In this document: one piece after another, positions 28,295 through 36,471 of the stretch
Numbering within the stretch: position 1 is the first letter of the stretch
How the letters are laid out: each line of letters opens with the position of its first letter
NCBI GenBank assembly: GCA_019636835.1
Contig: JAHBWU010000011.1
Span: 1-61,905 of the forward strand
DNA: 61,905 nucleotides
Reading direction: 5' to 3'
Source of the DNA: Nitrospira sp.
Lineage (GTDB): Bacteria; Nitrospirota; Nitrospiria; Nitrospirales; Nitrospiraceae
Position numbers and translations under genes: made by a program
Notes under the pieces: generated by a model
Database searches by the model: none
Seen by the model: the letters and a program-made list of their open reading frames with translations, nothing else
What the model was told of the DNA's origin: nothing

Positions 28295-28468
28295 GGATGC
28301 TCAAAAAAACTGTCCGGCAAGGCCGCAGTGAGTTCCGCGACGCGAAGAATAATGAGCGTCACGTTTGCGGACGGGTGCGAGTTGGTGAGCGCCCGGTGTC
28401 TTAAAAGTCGAGTCGTAATCTTTATCTGAGCGACGCGAGTCCGCCGCGGGCGGACTTTTTCAGCATCC
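28295..28468. repeat. MITE-like or terminator-bearing palindromic element
   Basis: A 174-base segment bounded by near-perfect 13-base inverted repeats: GGATGCTCAAAAA at 28295-28307 and TTTTTCAGCATCC at 28456-28468 (12 of 13 pair). Both ends also carry a GTCCG/CGGAC motif. I recall dispersed segments of this kind in Nitrospira-type genomes, but copy number cannot be tested here. No transposase is encoded inside. Confidence 0.55.
28439..28460 (+). terminator. Rho-independent terminator
   Basis: GTCCGCC (28439-28445) and GGCGGAC (28449-28455) form a perfect 7-bp GC-rich stem with a 3-base loop, followed directly by TTTTT. This is a textbook intrinsic terminator for rightward transcripts such as that of the small gene ending at 28242. 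Confidence 0.8.
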
Positions 28469-28553
28469 TATTAAGGGTTTCGTCCATTGACGAAGGGCAC
28501 AATGAGTCATAGCCTCAGTGTATTCTAGGAACCGTCACGACCGGAGATGATGG

Positions 28554-30020
28554 ATGATGAAGGAAGCGGTCGAGCCACATCTGTTCATTATTCTGGGGGC
28601 GACAGGCGATTTGACGCGACGGAAGCTGCTGCCCGCATTGTTTCACTTGCGCACCTACGGCGAGCTGGAGAAGAAAAATACGCTCATCGTCGGAGCCGCA
28701 TTGCCTGAAATGAGCGCAGAGGCGTTCCGCTTGTGGGGTTATGAGGGGCTGTGCAATTCAGGTGCTCGTAACGCTCCTGATCTCCGGCAATGGTGCGAAC
28801 ATCATCTCTACTATCAAACCTTGCGGGAAGGCACATCGGCAGACTACGAAGCGCTCGCCTCATTTATCACCCGCATGGAAGTTGCCAGGAATCTACCGCA
28901 AAATCGGGTTTTCTATCTGGCGCTTCCACCGACGATTGTGCCTGAAACCTTGGAATTACTCGATCAAACCGGCTTGTTGAAAAGTCAGGGGTGGGTGCGC
29001 GTCGTCTTTGAAAAACCATTCGGTCACGATTTTCATTCTGCCCGTGCGCTCAATACCCGTTTGCACCGCTTTCTAGACGAATCGCAGATTTATCGCATCG
29101 ATCACTATCTTGGTAAAGAGACCGTGCAAAACTTGCTGGCCTTTCGTTTCGCGAACCCCATTTTTGAATCGTTGTGGAATCGCGATACGGTGGAGAGCGT
29201 GGAAATCACCGTCGCTGAAGATCTCGGTGTCGAACACCGTGGAGCCTACTATCAAGAAGCGGGGGCTTTACGCGACATGGTGCAAAACCATTTGACGCAA
29301 CTATTGACCGTCGTTGGCATGGAAGTGCCGACTTCCTTCGAAGCGTCCGAGATCCGGGCCGAAAAACTGAAAGTACTTCGCTCTATTTCACCAATTCGCC
29401 CTCAGGACGCAATCTTCGGCCAATATACGGCGTGGGATGTCGCCGGCCAGAGGATTGCCGGCTACCTGGAAGAACCAGGTGTATCTCCGGACTCGACCAC
29501 CGAGACGTATGTGGCGCTGAAGCTGGAAATTCACAATTGGCGATGGCGGGGAGTGCCGTTTTTTCTAAGAACCGGGAAACGGCTTCCGCGCAAGATCACG
29601 CAAGTGGCCGTCACCTTCCGTGCGGCACCCATTCAAGTCTTTCGATCTTTGGAGCCGGGTAGTCTGAACCCCAATAAGCTGCTGATCACCTTGCAACCGA
29701 GTGAAGGCTTTTCGCTCTGCTTCTCCGTGAAAACTCCTGGGCGGCCGTTCAAGTTTACCGATCGAGCGCTGAGATTCGACTATGGTCAGGGGTTCGGTGG
29801 GGAGTTGCCGGAGGCCTATGAAACGCTGTTGCGCGACATCATGATCGGCGATCAGACGCTGTTCGTCACAGCAGACTTTACGGAAACAGCCTGGCGCCTC
29901 TACGACCCGCTTTTGCTCGATCCTCGACCGGTGCATGTTTACACGGCCGGCTCGTGGGGCCCAAAGGAAGCGGACGCGCTTGTGGAACGGGACGGTCTGA
30001 ACTGGCAATTGGGTTGGTAG
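28554..30020 (+). CDS. zwf: Glucose-6-phosphate 1-dehydrogenase
   Basis: A 488-residue enzyme of normal family length. It has the nucleotide-binding start FIILGATGDLTRRKLLPAL, the substrate motif VVFEKPFGHDF, and the active-site signature RIDHYLGKETVQNLL, in which the histidine-aspartate and lysine are catalytic. It oxidises glucose-6-phosphate to 6-phosphogluconolactone, generating NADPH for the oxidative pentose phosphate pathway in the cytoplasm. GGAG lies 5' of ATG 28554. An MFS transporter gene follows 47 bases later and may share the transcript. Confidence 0.95.
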   Translation: MMKEAVEPHLFIILGATGDLTRRKLLPALFHLRTYGELEKKNTLIVGAALPEMSAEAFRLWGYEGLCNSGARNAPDLRQWCEHHLYYQTLREGTSADYEALASFITRMEVARNLPQNRVFYLALPPTIVPETLELLDQTGLLKSQGWVRVVFEKPFGHDFHSARALNTRLHRFLDESQIYRIDHYLGKETVQNLLAFRFANPIFESLWNRDTVESVEITVAEDLGVEHRGAYYQEAGALRDMVQNHLTQLLTVVGMEVPTSFEASEIRAEKLKVLRSISPIRPQDAIFGQYTAWDVAGQRIAGYLEEPGVSPDSTTETYVALKLEIHNWRWRGVPFFLRTGKRLPRKITQVAVTFRAAPIQVFRSLEPGSLNPNKLLITLQPSEGFSLCFSVKTPGRPFKFTDRALRFDYGQGFGGELPEAYETLLRDIMIGDQTLFVTADFTETAWRLYDPLLLDPRPVHVYTAGSWGPKEADALVERDGLNWQLGW

Positions 30021-30067
30021 ACGTTTGCTGTCGGATACTTTGCCTGGTTGTCATGTTACGATAGTGA

Positions 30068-31528
30068 ATGCCCGCCGATCCCAGCGACCCCATTATCACT
30101 AATATTCCCCAACGTATGGATCGCTTGCCCTGGGCGCGCTGGCACTGGCTGGTCGTCGGCGCCTTGGGAGTCACGTGGCTGCTCGATGGACTTGAAGTCT
30201 CCATCGTGGCTTCCCTTGGTCCGACTCTGACCCACCCTGACGCATTGCATCTCACCCAATCCGAAGTGGGGCTTACGGCATCGGCCTACTTGACTGGTTC
30301 GGTCCTCGGCGCGTTCCTCTTTTCTTATCTCACCGATCGCCAGGGACGAAAGAAATGGTTCATGATCACCTTGGCGCTGTATCTCGTGGCCACGGTGCTG
30401 ACGGCGTTCTCATGGGATCTCATGAGCTTCATGTTCTTTCGGTTTTTGACCGGCGCCGGCATCGGAGGCGAGTACGCGGCCATCAATTCCGCGATCGATG
30501 AATTGATTCCCGCCAGAAATCGCGGCCACACCGATCTGGCGATCAACGGAACCTGGTGGCTTGGGTCGGCGGCCGGCGCCTTGATGACGCTGCTCTTGTT
30601 GAATCCGGCGATCTTTCCTGAATCCATCGGATGGCGGCTCTGTTTTGTCCTCGGCGCCGTGCTCGGAGTCGCCATCATTCTTGTTCGACGCTTCATTCCG
30701 GAAAGCCCGCGCTGGCTCATGACCCACGGTCAGGTGCCTGAGGCGGAAGCCGTTGTGTCACAGATTGAGCGACAGGTGGCGCGGGATCGAGGCCTACCAT
30801 TGGCGGATCCCGAAGGCACGATCACAGTACATGCCCGCCCCCATGCGACGATCGCGACCGTGGCACGCGAACTATTTCAGTCTTATCCACGTCGAACCGT
30901 CTTAGGCATAGGTTTGATGGTCACGCAATCGTTCATGTACAACGCCGTGTCGTTCACGTATCCGCTGCTGCTGACGAAATACTACGCTGTACCAAGTGCC
31001 GACATCGGTCTCTATATCCTCCCGTTCGCACTGGGAAATTTTTTGGGGCCACTCTTGTTGGGTCGTCTGTTTGATACGGTCGGCCGCAAGCCAATGATCA
31101 GCCTCACGTACGGTATCGCCGGTATTCTTTTGGGCCTTATGGGATATCTGTTCTGGATGGGTTCCTTGACGCTTACTACGCATATGCTGTTGTGGTCGTT
31201 GATTTTCTTTTTTGCATCGGCCGGGGCCAGTGCCGCCTATCTGACGGTGAGCGAGGTGTTTCCGATGGAGATCCGCGCAATGGCGATCGCCTTTTTCTTC
31301 ATCGTGGCACAAGGAGCCGGCGTGGCGGCGCCGTGGCTCTACGGGATGCTCATCGAAACATCGGCCACGAGTGTCTTCTACGGATATCTCGTGGCCGGAG
31401 GCATGATGCTCCTCGGTGCGGCAATTGAGCTGTGGCTGGGAATCAATGCGGAAGGGAAGTCTCTGGAGCAATTGGCGACGCCGTTGTCGGCACGCAGCTC
31501 TTCTGGAGATCCGGTTCAATCAGCCTAA
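30068..31528 (+). CDS. MFS transporter (sugar/organic acid porter type)
   Basis: A 486-residue membrane protein with twelve predicted helices. MFS signatures include the loop 2-3 motif DRQGRKKWF and its second-half counterpart GRLFDTVGRKPM, plus the helix 4-5 motif RFLTGAGIGGEYAAINS and RRFIPESPRWLM after helix 6. The last two are typical of the sugar-porter and aromatic-acid/organophosphate branches. The substrate cannot be read from sequence. Position after zwf hints at a sugar or sugar acid. Confidence 0.88.
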   Translation: MPADPSDPIITNIPQRMDRLPWARWHWLVVGALGVTWLLDGLEVSIVASLGPTLTHPDALHLTQSEVGLTASAYLTGSVLGAFLFSYLTDRQGRKKWFMITLALYLVATVLTAFSWDLMSFMFFRFLTGAGIGGEYAAINSAIDELIPARNRGHTDLAINGTWWLGSAAGALMTLLLLNPAIFPESIGWRLCFVLGAVLGVAIILVRRFIPESPRWLMTHGQVPEAEAVVSQIERQVARDRGLPLADPEGTITVHARPHATIATVARELFQSYPRRTVLGIGLMVTQSFMYNAVSFTYPLLLTKYYAVPSADIGLYILPFALGNFLGPLLLGRLFDTVGRKPMISLTYGIAGILLGLMGYLFWMGSLTLTTHMLLWSLIFFFASAGASAAYLTVSEVFPMEIRAMAIAFFFIVAQGAGVAAPWLYGMLIETSATSVFYGYLVAGGMMLLGAAIELWLGINAEGKSLEQLATPLSARSSSGDPVQSA

Positions 31529-31583
31529 CCAATTCCCTGTTGCCGACTTCCGACATGAGCCTGTGGTCGGTATGAACTCCCTG

Positions 31584-32357
31584 TCAGTCTCCTTGGGCTG
31601 CGGATTTCGCTTTGCCGCGAGAATACCGGTTGTGCAGCTTGATGGGCGGTCTTGTGCGTGCTCGGATGCGGAGATTGATCATCTCAACGGCAACTGAAAA
31701 CGCCATCGCAAAATAGATATAGCCCTTGGGCACGTGAACATCAAACCCCTCTACCATCAAGGTCACGCCGACAAGGATGAGGAACGCCAGTGCCAAGATT
31801 TTGATTGTCGGATGGCCATCGACAAAATCGCCGATGGGCCGAGCGGCGAACATCATGACGAGCACGGCTGCGATGATCGCCGTCGCCATGACGGACACCT
31901 CATCGACCAACCCGACCGCCGTGATGACGGAATCCAACGAGAAGACGATATCCAGCAGAGCAATCTGAAGCAGCATCATTCCAAGGCCGGCTGGAACGGC
32001 CGAGAGGTCCTGTTCGTCCGTCCCTTCCAAGCTGTTATGGATTTCGTGAGTCGCTTTGATGAGCAGAAACAGTCCACCGATGATGAGAATCAGATCTCGT
32101 CCCGAGATGGCTTGATTCAGTACCGTGAACAGAGGAGCTGTCAGCTCCATCATGAGTGAAATGGAAAACAACAAGCCAAGCCGCGCCACCATCGCAAGAC
32201 CGAGCCCGAGGCGCCGAGCCAAATTCCGTTGGTGTTGAGGAAGGCGTCCTACGAGAACCGAAATAAAAATAATGTTGTCGACCCCCAGCACGACTTCGAG
32301 GGCTGTCAGGGTGCCCAACGCAATCCACATCTCTGAATGAGCCATCCAATCGAACAT
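31584..32357 (-). CDS. TerC-family membrane protein
   Basis: A 257-residue inner-membrane protein with seven hydrophobic segments and both TerC acidic signatures: EVVLGVDNIIFISVL near the N-terminus and DIVFSLDSVITAVGL in the middle, where the aspartates probably bind a divalent metal. TerC/Alx proteins are implicated in manganese export during metallation of exported proteins and in tellurite resistance. The start ATG complements 32355-32357 with GGAGAA upstream. It converges with the MFS gene, with a 55-base gap. Confidence 0.93.
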   Translation of the reverse strand: MFDWMAHSEMWIALGTLTALEVVLGVDNIIFISVLVGRLPQHQRNLARRLGLGLAMVARLGLLFSISLMMELTAPLFTVLNQAISGRDLILIIGGLFLLIKATHEIHNSLEGTDEQDLSAVPAGLGMMLLQIALLDIVFSLDSVITAVGLVDEVSVMATAIIAAVLVMMFAARPIGDFVDGHPTIKILALAFLILVGVTLMVEGFDVHVPKGYIYFAMAFSVAVEMINLRIRARTRPPIKLHNRYSRGKAKSAAQGD

Positions 32358-32948
32358 GCGATTCTCCAGGTCAGTAGAAGGAAACAGGGTTCGGAATCCT
32401 CTCAGGGGTAACGATTCTCTTTCAGCACGATGGGTCAATCAGGAGTGTCGATACAATCGGGGCTTTGGTGTGCCATGTCACCTCATGATCGACTACAAAT
32501 CATTTCTGAATCAACATCCTCTCCTTTCTCGGCCACCTGACGTCCGTTTATTCATGGAGCGGTGCATACAAGACTGCCGGATTACAAAGAGATAGATCCA
32601 TCAGGCCCTAGTATATAGACATAGGTTAGGGCCGTTTCCCGCCAACCATCCCTATGCGATCAATGCTATTTATCATGAGAAATGCATTGAACCGCTTAAG
32701 AACCAACGATTCATCAGTAAATCCAAGTGTGTGTAGAATTGTGCAGGTAGTTCTACTAGATCCCTCATGTCGATCCGTGGTACACTGATGCCGCCGTATG
32801 ACTCTATTCATCAATGTTCTGCTTTGGAATAAGACCTTTTGAGCCTGTTGAACGTAGGGCGATGTGCGGTCGTATAGTGGACAGATCCTTCGTGAAAGGC
32901 AAGACCCCAGGGATGTCATTGTAGGAATCTACACCGGGGAGGTGCTTT
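32358..32948. other. 591-base intergenic region before the sigma-54 activator
   Basis: No convincing gene on either strand; a 79-codon frame at 32356-32595 has no ribosome-binding site and no protein-like composition. An inverted repeat lies at 32604-32633. The sequence from about 32640 to 32800 is AT-richer than its surroundings and probably contains the promoter of the downstream regulator. Confidence 0.5.
32604..32633. terminator. Weak inverted repeat
   Basis: GGCCCTA (32604-32610) and TAGGGCC (32627-32633) pair perfectly around a 16-base AT-rich loop. It may be an operator or weak terminator; no T-run is present. Confidence 0.3.
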
Positions 32949-34034
32949 GTGGAAATCATGGACGCAATGGTGGGAGCGAGTCCGGCCATCTGCGCAGTCT
33001 TTGACTCGGTTCGAAAAATGGCGAACACCGAGATGCCGGTGCTCATCACCGGCGAGACGGGCACGGGCAAGGAATTGACCGCGCAAGCGATCCATGAGCG
33101 AAGCCTTCGGAAGCACGGGCCGTTCGTACCGATCAATTGCGGAGCCATTCCGGAAACCTTGTTGGAGTCGGAACTGTTCGGTCATGAACGGGGCGCCTTC
33201 ACAGGAGCCATCCAGCAAAAGAAAGGCAAACTGGAAGCGGCGGACGGCGGCACATTATTTCTCGATGAAATAGGCGATCTGCTGCCCGCTCTACAGGTCA
33301 AGCTGCTTCGGTTTTTACAGGAGGGCACGTTCGAACGGATTGGGGGACAAGAGACGCTCCATGTCGATGCGCGGGTTCTTGCCGCGACCAATGTCGATCT
33401 GAAAACGGCGATCGATAAGAACCACTTTCGGGAGGACCTCTATTATAGGCTCGGCGTGTTGCATATTCATCTGCCGCCGCTGCGGGATCGTGGCGAGGAT
33501 ACCTTACTCATGGCAATGATCTTTCTCAAGCAGGCCGCCGCAACCTATCGCAAACAGATCCAAGGCTATACGCCCCAAGCCGTCGACGTGCTGCGGGCCT
33601 ATTCTTGGCCAGGCAATGTGCGGGAGTTAAGCAATCGCGTCCGCCGCGCCGTGGTCATGGCGGAGGGGACAGAGATTACTCCGCATGACTTGGATCTGGT
33701 CATCGAGGAACTCCAAACAGTGGATTCATTGGATTCTCTGCGGGAGGCTCACCGCCGGATTGAGATGGAGTTGCTGGTGAGGGCGATCAGTTTGCATCGA
33801 GGGAATTTGACCCGGATGGCCCGAGACTTGGAGGTGAGCCGCTCGACGTTGTACCGCAAACTGCGGGCCTATGGGCTTGAAAAATTTGTTCCCGCCGCGA
33901 CTCCGCTTTCTCTCGGCTCCAGAGGCAAGCCTAAGAAGTCCTCTCCTCAGGAGAGCGCGGGCGGAATGTCGCGTGAATCTACACCGGTGGACCTTCCCTT
34001 GGAACCAGCGCATCAGCTTCCTCAATCGGTTTAA
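32949..34034 (+). CDS. Sigma-54-dependent transcriptional activator lacking a sensory domain
   Basis: A 361-residue enhancer-binding protein that begins directly with the AAA+ domain. Motifs: Walker A GETGTGKELTA, the sigma-54 contact loop ERGAFTGAIQQ, Walker B GGTLFLDEIGDL, and SWPGNVRELSN. The Fis-type helix-turn-helix GNLTRMARDLEVSRSTLYRK comes next, then a proline/serine-rich tail of about 50 residues. Most relatives carry an N-terminal receiver or PAS/GAF domain; here only about 15 residues precede the AAA+ core, as in PspF. Activity is therefore probably controlled by a protein partner or by expression. GTG 32949 has GGGGAGG 6 bases upstream. Confidence 0.92.
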   Translation: MEIMDAMVGASPAICAVFDSVRKMANTEMPVLITGETGTGKELTAQAIHERSLRKHGPFVPINCGAIPETLLESELFGHERGAFTGAIQQKKGKLEAADGGTLFLDEIGDLLPALQVKLLRFLQEGTFERIGGQETLHVDARVLAATNVDLKTAIDKNHFREDLYYRLGVLHIHLPPLRDRGEDTLLMAMIFLKQAAATYRKQIQGYTPQAVDVLRAYSWPGNVRELSNRVRRAVVMAEGTEITPHDLDLVIEELQTVDSLDSLREAHRRIEMELLVRAISLHRGNLTRMARDLEVSRSTLYRKLRAYGLEKFVPAATPLSLGSRGKPKKSSPQESAGGMSRESTPVDLPLEPAHQLPQSV

Positions 34035-34561
34035 CAGAGTTGTTTCATTAAAAAAGCTTCTTTCCCTGAAAAATGTCCGTTACCCACCGCGCTTGAAAAA
34101 CAGGACCAGTGAGCGGAGTACATGGGAGAAGTGTTTCATTATGAAACACCATAAAGAAGAAGACTGTGCCGCAACATCTAGGTACGTCTTCCAGATGATT
34201 CGTATTCACAGTGGGTCAGCGTATCAGAATCACGGAGCAGAGCGTATCCTCCTCATGAGGAATCGAAACGTGGTGTCCAATAATAGAACATCTTTGTGAC
34301 GGATCCCATGCATCCTGCATGGTGAAAAATGAGCATCAGATTTTCAAAATTCCCAGCAATGCAATTACTTTTTTGGAGTGCGCAGTCTGACCAACTAGAA
34401 GAGGGAAGTTTACTTGGACGAGATGGGTGTTCCAGAATAATACAACTGGATACTATTTCATACGATCGAGCCGATCGTCCTTAGCAAAATAATTCATAAC
34501 ATATTATCAAATAAAATATTATGTTTGAGGCACCTGAATTGCTTAAGGCTAGAAGAATTCA
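34035..34561. other. AT-rich intergenic region with a perfect palindrome
   Basis: 527 bases, clearly AT-richer than the rest of the window. I see no convincing gene: a 52-codon frame from ATG 34141 has poor ribosome-binding spacing and starts inside the palindrome. A 19-bp palindrome lies at 34131-34149, with a half-site TGTTTCATTA at 34041-34050. The region may be a control region for the gene starting at 34562 or the remains of an inserted segment. Confidence 0.5.
34131..34149. promoter_or_regulatory. Perfect 19-bp palindrome, likely operator or enhancer site
   Basis: GTGTTTCAT-T-ATGAAACAC is an exact 9+1+9 inverted repeat, 97 bases after the sigma-54 activator gene, with a matching half-site at 34041-34050. 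Fis-type enhancer-binding proteins bind dyads of this size, so it may be the activator's own site. That link is inference. Confidence 0.5.
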
Positions 34562-34960
34562 ATGTTCGGCACAGAACTGGTTGGGGAAATTGTGGATATC
34601 TCAAAGCGGAAAGAACGAATTTTTATTCTGCAACAATCGACGAAGCCCGGATATCATCAATATGGGGTTGGCTTTAAGACTTTGCCGGCGTCTTCCACAG
34701 GACGCTTAGCAGGCGAGACGACGCCAGATTGGTGGTTTCATCATTTTGAGCCAGTCTGGAGGCCATATATTCAGTGGCTCTGCCGTCAGAGGAAAGTGAC
34801 TTTGCTTGAGTTCGAACAAGCCGCCTCTCAAGTTCCTGGTCTTACACACATCGAGAAAACAATCGCTATAGCTGCGTTCCGTCAACAGCAAGAGCAAGGA
34901 TTGGTGCCTTCCCACACTACCACCGCGTTTCGCAGTGAATGCGGTCTGTCCGCCGTTTGA
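34562..34960 (+). CDS. Hypothetical protein, overlaps an antisense lipoprotein gene
   Basis: A 132-residue protein with an aromatic-rich middle (DWWFHHFEPVWRPYIQWLC) and a helical C-terminus (HIEKTIAIAAFRQQQEQG). The composition looks protein-like but no family is recognised. Its second half overlaps the 3' part of the leftward frame at 34706-35242, and only one of them can be fully real over the shared 255 bases. I slightly favour this frame for the overlap because the antisense C-terminus looks less natural. Confidence 0.5.
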   Translation: MFGTELVGEIVDISKRKERIFILQQSTKPGYHQYGVGFKTLPASSTGRLAGETTPDWWFHHFEPVWRPYIQWLCRQRKVTLLEFEQAASQVPGLTHIEKTIAIAAFRQQQEQGLVPSHTTTAFRSECGLSAV

Positions 34961-35242
34961 TCGACTACCTACTTTTCGTTTGAGCTGGTTCTCAAGCACA
35001 TGCGGTCCGCGTGTCAGTTGGAGCCGGAGCATGCCTAGACTCGGAAGGTCGATGGCGGCCTCAATGAGGTATCCGGCGCGGTCATAGATTTCAGTCGCAG
35101 AGTAGACCAGTTTCTTGATCGTCACGCTGCGAATAGGTCCAAGGAACTCATTCGTGGTTCTGGTTGTTTCGGCACAACCCGCCGTATCCCAGATGCCCCC
35201 CGACACAACAGCAAGGAGGATCGAGACGAATCGAAGATGCAT
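34706..35242 (-). CDS. Putative exported lipoprotein, C-terminal half doubtful
   Basis: A 178-codon frame with a good ribosome-binding site (GGAGG) and an N-terminal signal ending in DTAGC, a lipobox. The next ~75 residues (SVTIKKLVYSATEIYDRAGYLIEAAID) have a YD-like pattern seen in small bacterial lipoproteins. From about residue 95 the sequence overlaps the rightward gene and looks like antisense coding. The original gene may have been shorter and lost its stop, or it may be decaying. Confidence 0.5.
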   Translation of the reverse strand: MHLRFVSILLAVVSGGIWDTAGCAETTRTTNEFLGPIRSVTIKKLVYSATEIYDRAGYLIEAAIDLPSLGMLRLQLTRGPHVLENQLKRKVGSRSNGGQTAFTAKRGGSVGRHQSLLLLLTERSYSDCFLDVCKTRNLRGGLFELKQSHFPLTAEPLNIWPPDWLKMMKPPIWRRLAC

Positions 35243-35439
35243 GCAAACCTCCGACGATGATTTTACGATCGGGCTGCGAAAATACGAGGCAAGAGAAGAA
35301 ATTTAGGTAGGAACATATAGAGCTTGTCCTGAACTTCGAGACACGAGAAGAGTAGGGTGGTTTGACAGTCGATCCTGCCGTTAATTCTTTGGTTTCTCTT
35401 GGGCTGCTCGGACGATGGTGCTAGGCTGTGTTTCACCAT

Positions 35440-35742
35440 ATGCCTCTTTTATCTGTTCAGCCTCCAGTCTTTGAATCCCCGACAGCTCCTCCTCTGTACC
35501 CGGCACTCTCACAAGCGGCAGTGACTGCGCTTCTGAAAGGCCAGGTTATCGAAGCCATCAAGCTGGTTCGCCATGAACAGAACATCGATTTAGATGAAGC
35601 CAAGGATTTGATCGATACGTTTCTCCGGTCACAGCCGGCTCTTCAGAAGCGAATCGATGAAGCTGATGCGCGAGAAGGATTGCTCCGCTGGCTGATCTTC
35701 CTGGTGGCCGGTGGTGGAGGGCTTGCGTATTTTCTGACGTAA
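35440..35742 (+). CDS. Small protein with ribosomal L7/L12-like C-terminal domain and membrane anchor
   Basis: A 100-residue protein (104 if GTG 35428 is used). The middle (GQVIEAIKLVRHEQNIDLDE followed by AKDLID) matches the helix-turn pattern of the L7/L12 C-terminal domain, which binds translation factors in the ribosomal stalk. It ends in a single hydrophobic helix (LLRWLIFLVAGGGGLAYFL). Small membrane-anchored L7/L12-like proteins occur in many bacteria with no known role. Confidence 0.72.
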   Translation: MPLLSVQPPVFESPTAPPLYPALSQAAVTALLKGQVIEAIKLVRHEQNIDLDEAKDLIDTFLRSQPALQKRIDEADAREGLLRWLIFLVAGGGGLAYFLT

Positions 35743-35765
35743 GGTAATAGGAGTGCGCCAGCATA

Positions 35766-35966
35766 ATGGATGCTGATCAAGTTCTGATGGCATTGATCGG
35801 GGCCGGCACGTCATTCATGACATTTTGTCTCATGCGGTTCCCGCGGATTCGGCGACCTCAGTTTCAACGGTACGGTCCATTCTCGCTCACATCCTCTTTC
35901 TTCGGCGCTTTGACGATCCTCTTCATCTCCGCTTTGACGGTCTACGCACAAGCTGTCTGGCACTAA
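35766..35966 (+). CDS. Small two-helix membrane protein
   Basis: A 66-residue protein with two hydrophobic segments (LMALIGAGTSFMTFCLM and FFGALTILFISALTVYA) separated by a basic loop. It starts 23 bases after the L7/L12-like gene and is probably co-transcribed with it. No family recognised. Confidence 0.55.
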   Translation: MDADQVLMALIGAGTSFMTFCLMRFPRIRRPQFQRYGPFSLTSSFFGALTILFISALTVYAQAVWH

Positions 35967-36034
35967 AATTTTCTTCCTTCTCCGATAGGGTGTACAATCA
36001 TAACGGTCAGTCGTTGCTCCTTAGAGGGACAGCC

Positions 36035-36220
36035 ATGTTCTCCACGTCCGAAAGTTGGCTCGGCATCGGAATCATCGTGATGATCGGTTTAGTCGTTATG
36101 GGCCTTGCCACTTGCATGGGAAAGTTGATCATCCGGCTTTTCGGAACAGGCCGAGAGGCAGTAGAAACATCCGGCAGGGATAAGGTGACGATAAAGTCTG
36201 CGCTCCATGAAGCCACGTAA
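36035..36220 (+). CDS. Small single-pass membrane protein
   Basis: A 61-residue protein with one membrane helix (IGIIVMIGLVVMGLATCM) and a hydrophilic C-terminal tail. ATG 36035 is preceded by GAGGGAC at good spacing; the longer frame from 35825 overlaps the upstream gene. It is the third in a run of tiny membrane proteins. Function unknown. Confidence 0.62.
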   Translation: MFSTSESWLGIGIIVMIGLVVMGLATCMGKLIIRLFGTGREAVETSGRDKVTIKSALHEAT

Positions 36221-36471
36221 TCATCAGTGATGCTCATCCTGGATCCCACCATCCGAACTTATCGCAGTCTTATCGAAATCACGACATTGCGTATATTCCT
36301 CCGCTTGGACGCCGGCATCTCGACCTTGACATTGTAGTGCTTGGAGTTACCCACAGCTGTCTTGTGCCAACCGGCAGCTTGTATTTTTCATTTGAATCCG
36401 TCATTGATGTTCTTTCCGCCATATGCTGAGATTTCCTCTGTCGAGTAAACAGCTCTCCCATTGGATAAGCG

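Larger units (their letters stand above)
28243..28553. other. Intergenic region holding a MITE-like element
   Basis: 311 bases before the zwf gene. Most of it is taken up by the inverted-repeat-bounded element at 28295-28468, including its terminator hairpin. The remaining 85 bases would carry the zwf promoter. Confidence 0.6.

Noticed and set aside
32356..32595. 79-codon frame overlapping the TerC start region
   Set aside because: Antisense to the TerC leader, no ribosome-binding site and no protein-like pattern.
32790..32810. Possible sigma-54 promoter (TGGTAC near the activator gene)
   Set aside because: The spacing between the GG and GC elements is 9 bases rather than the required 10, and the flanking bases match poorly.
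34141..34299. 52-codon frame starting inside the 19-bp palindrome
   Set aside because: Ribosome-binding site too far away, AT-rich and no family; the palindrome is better read as a binding site.
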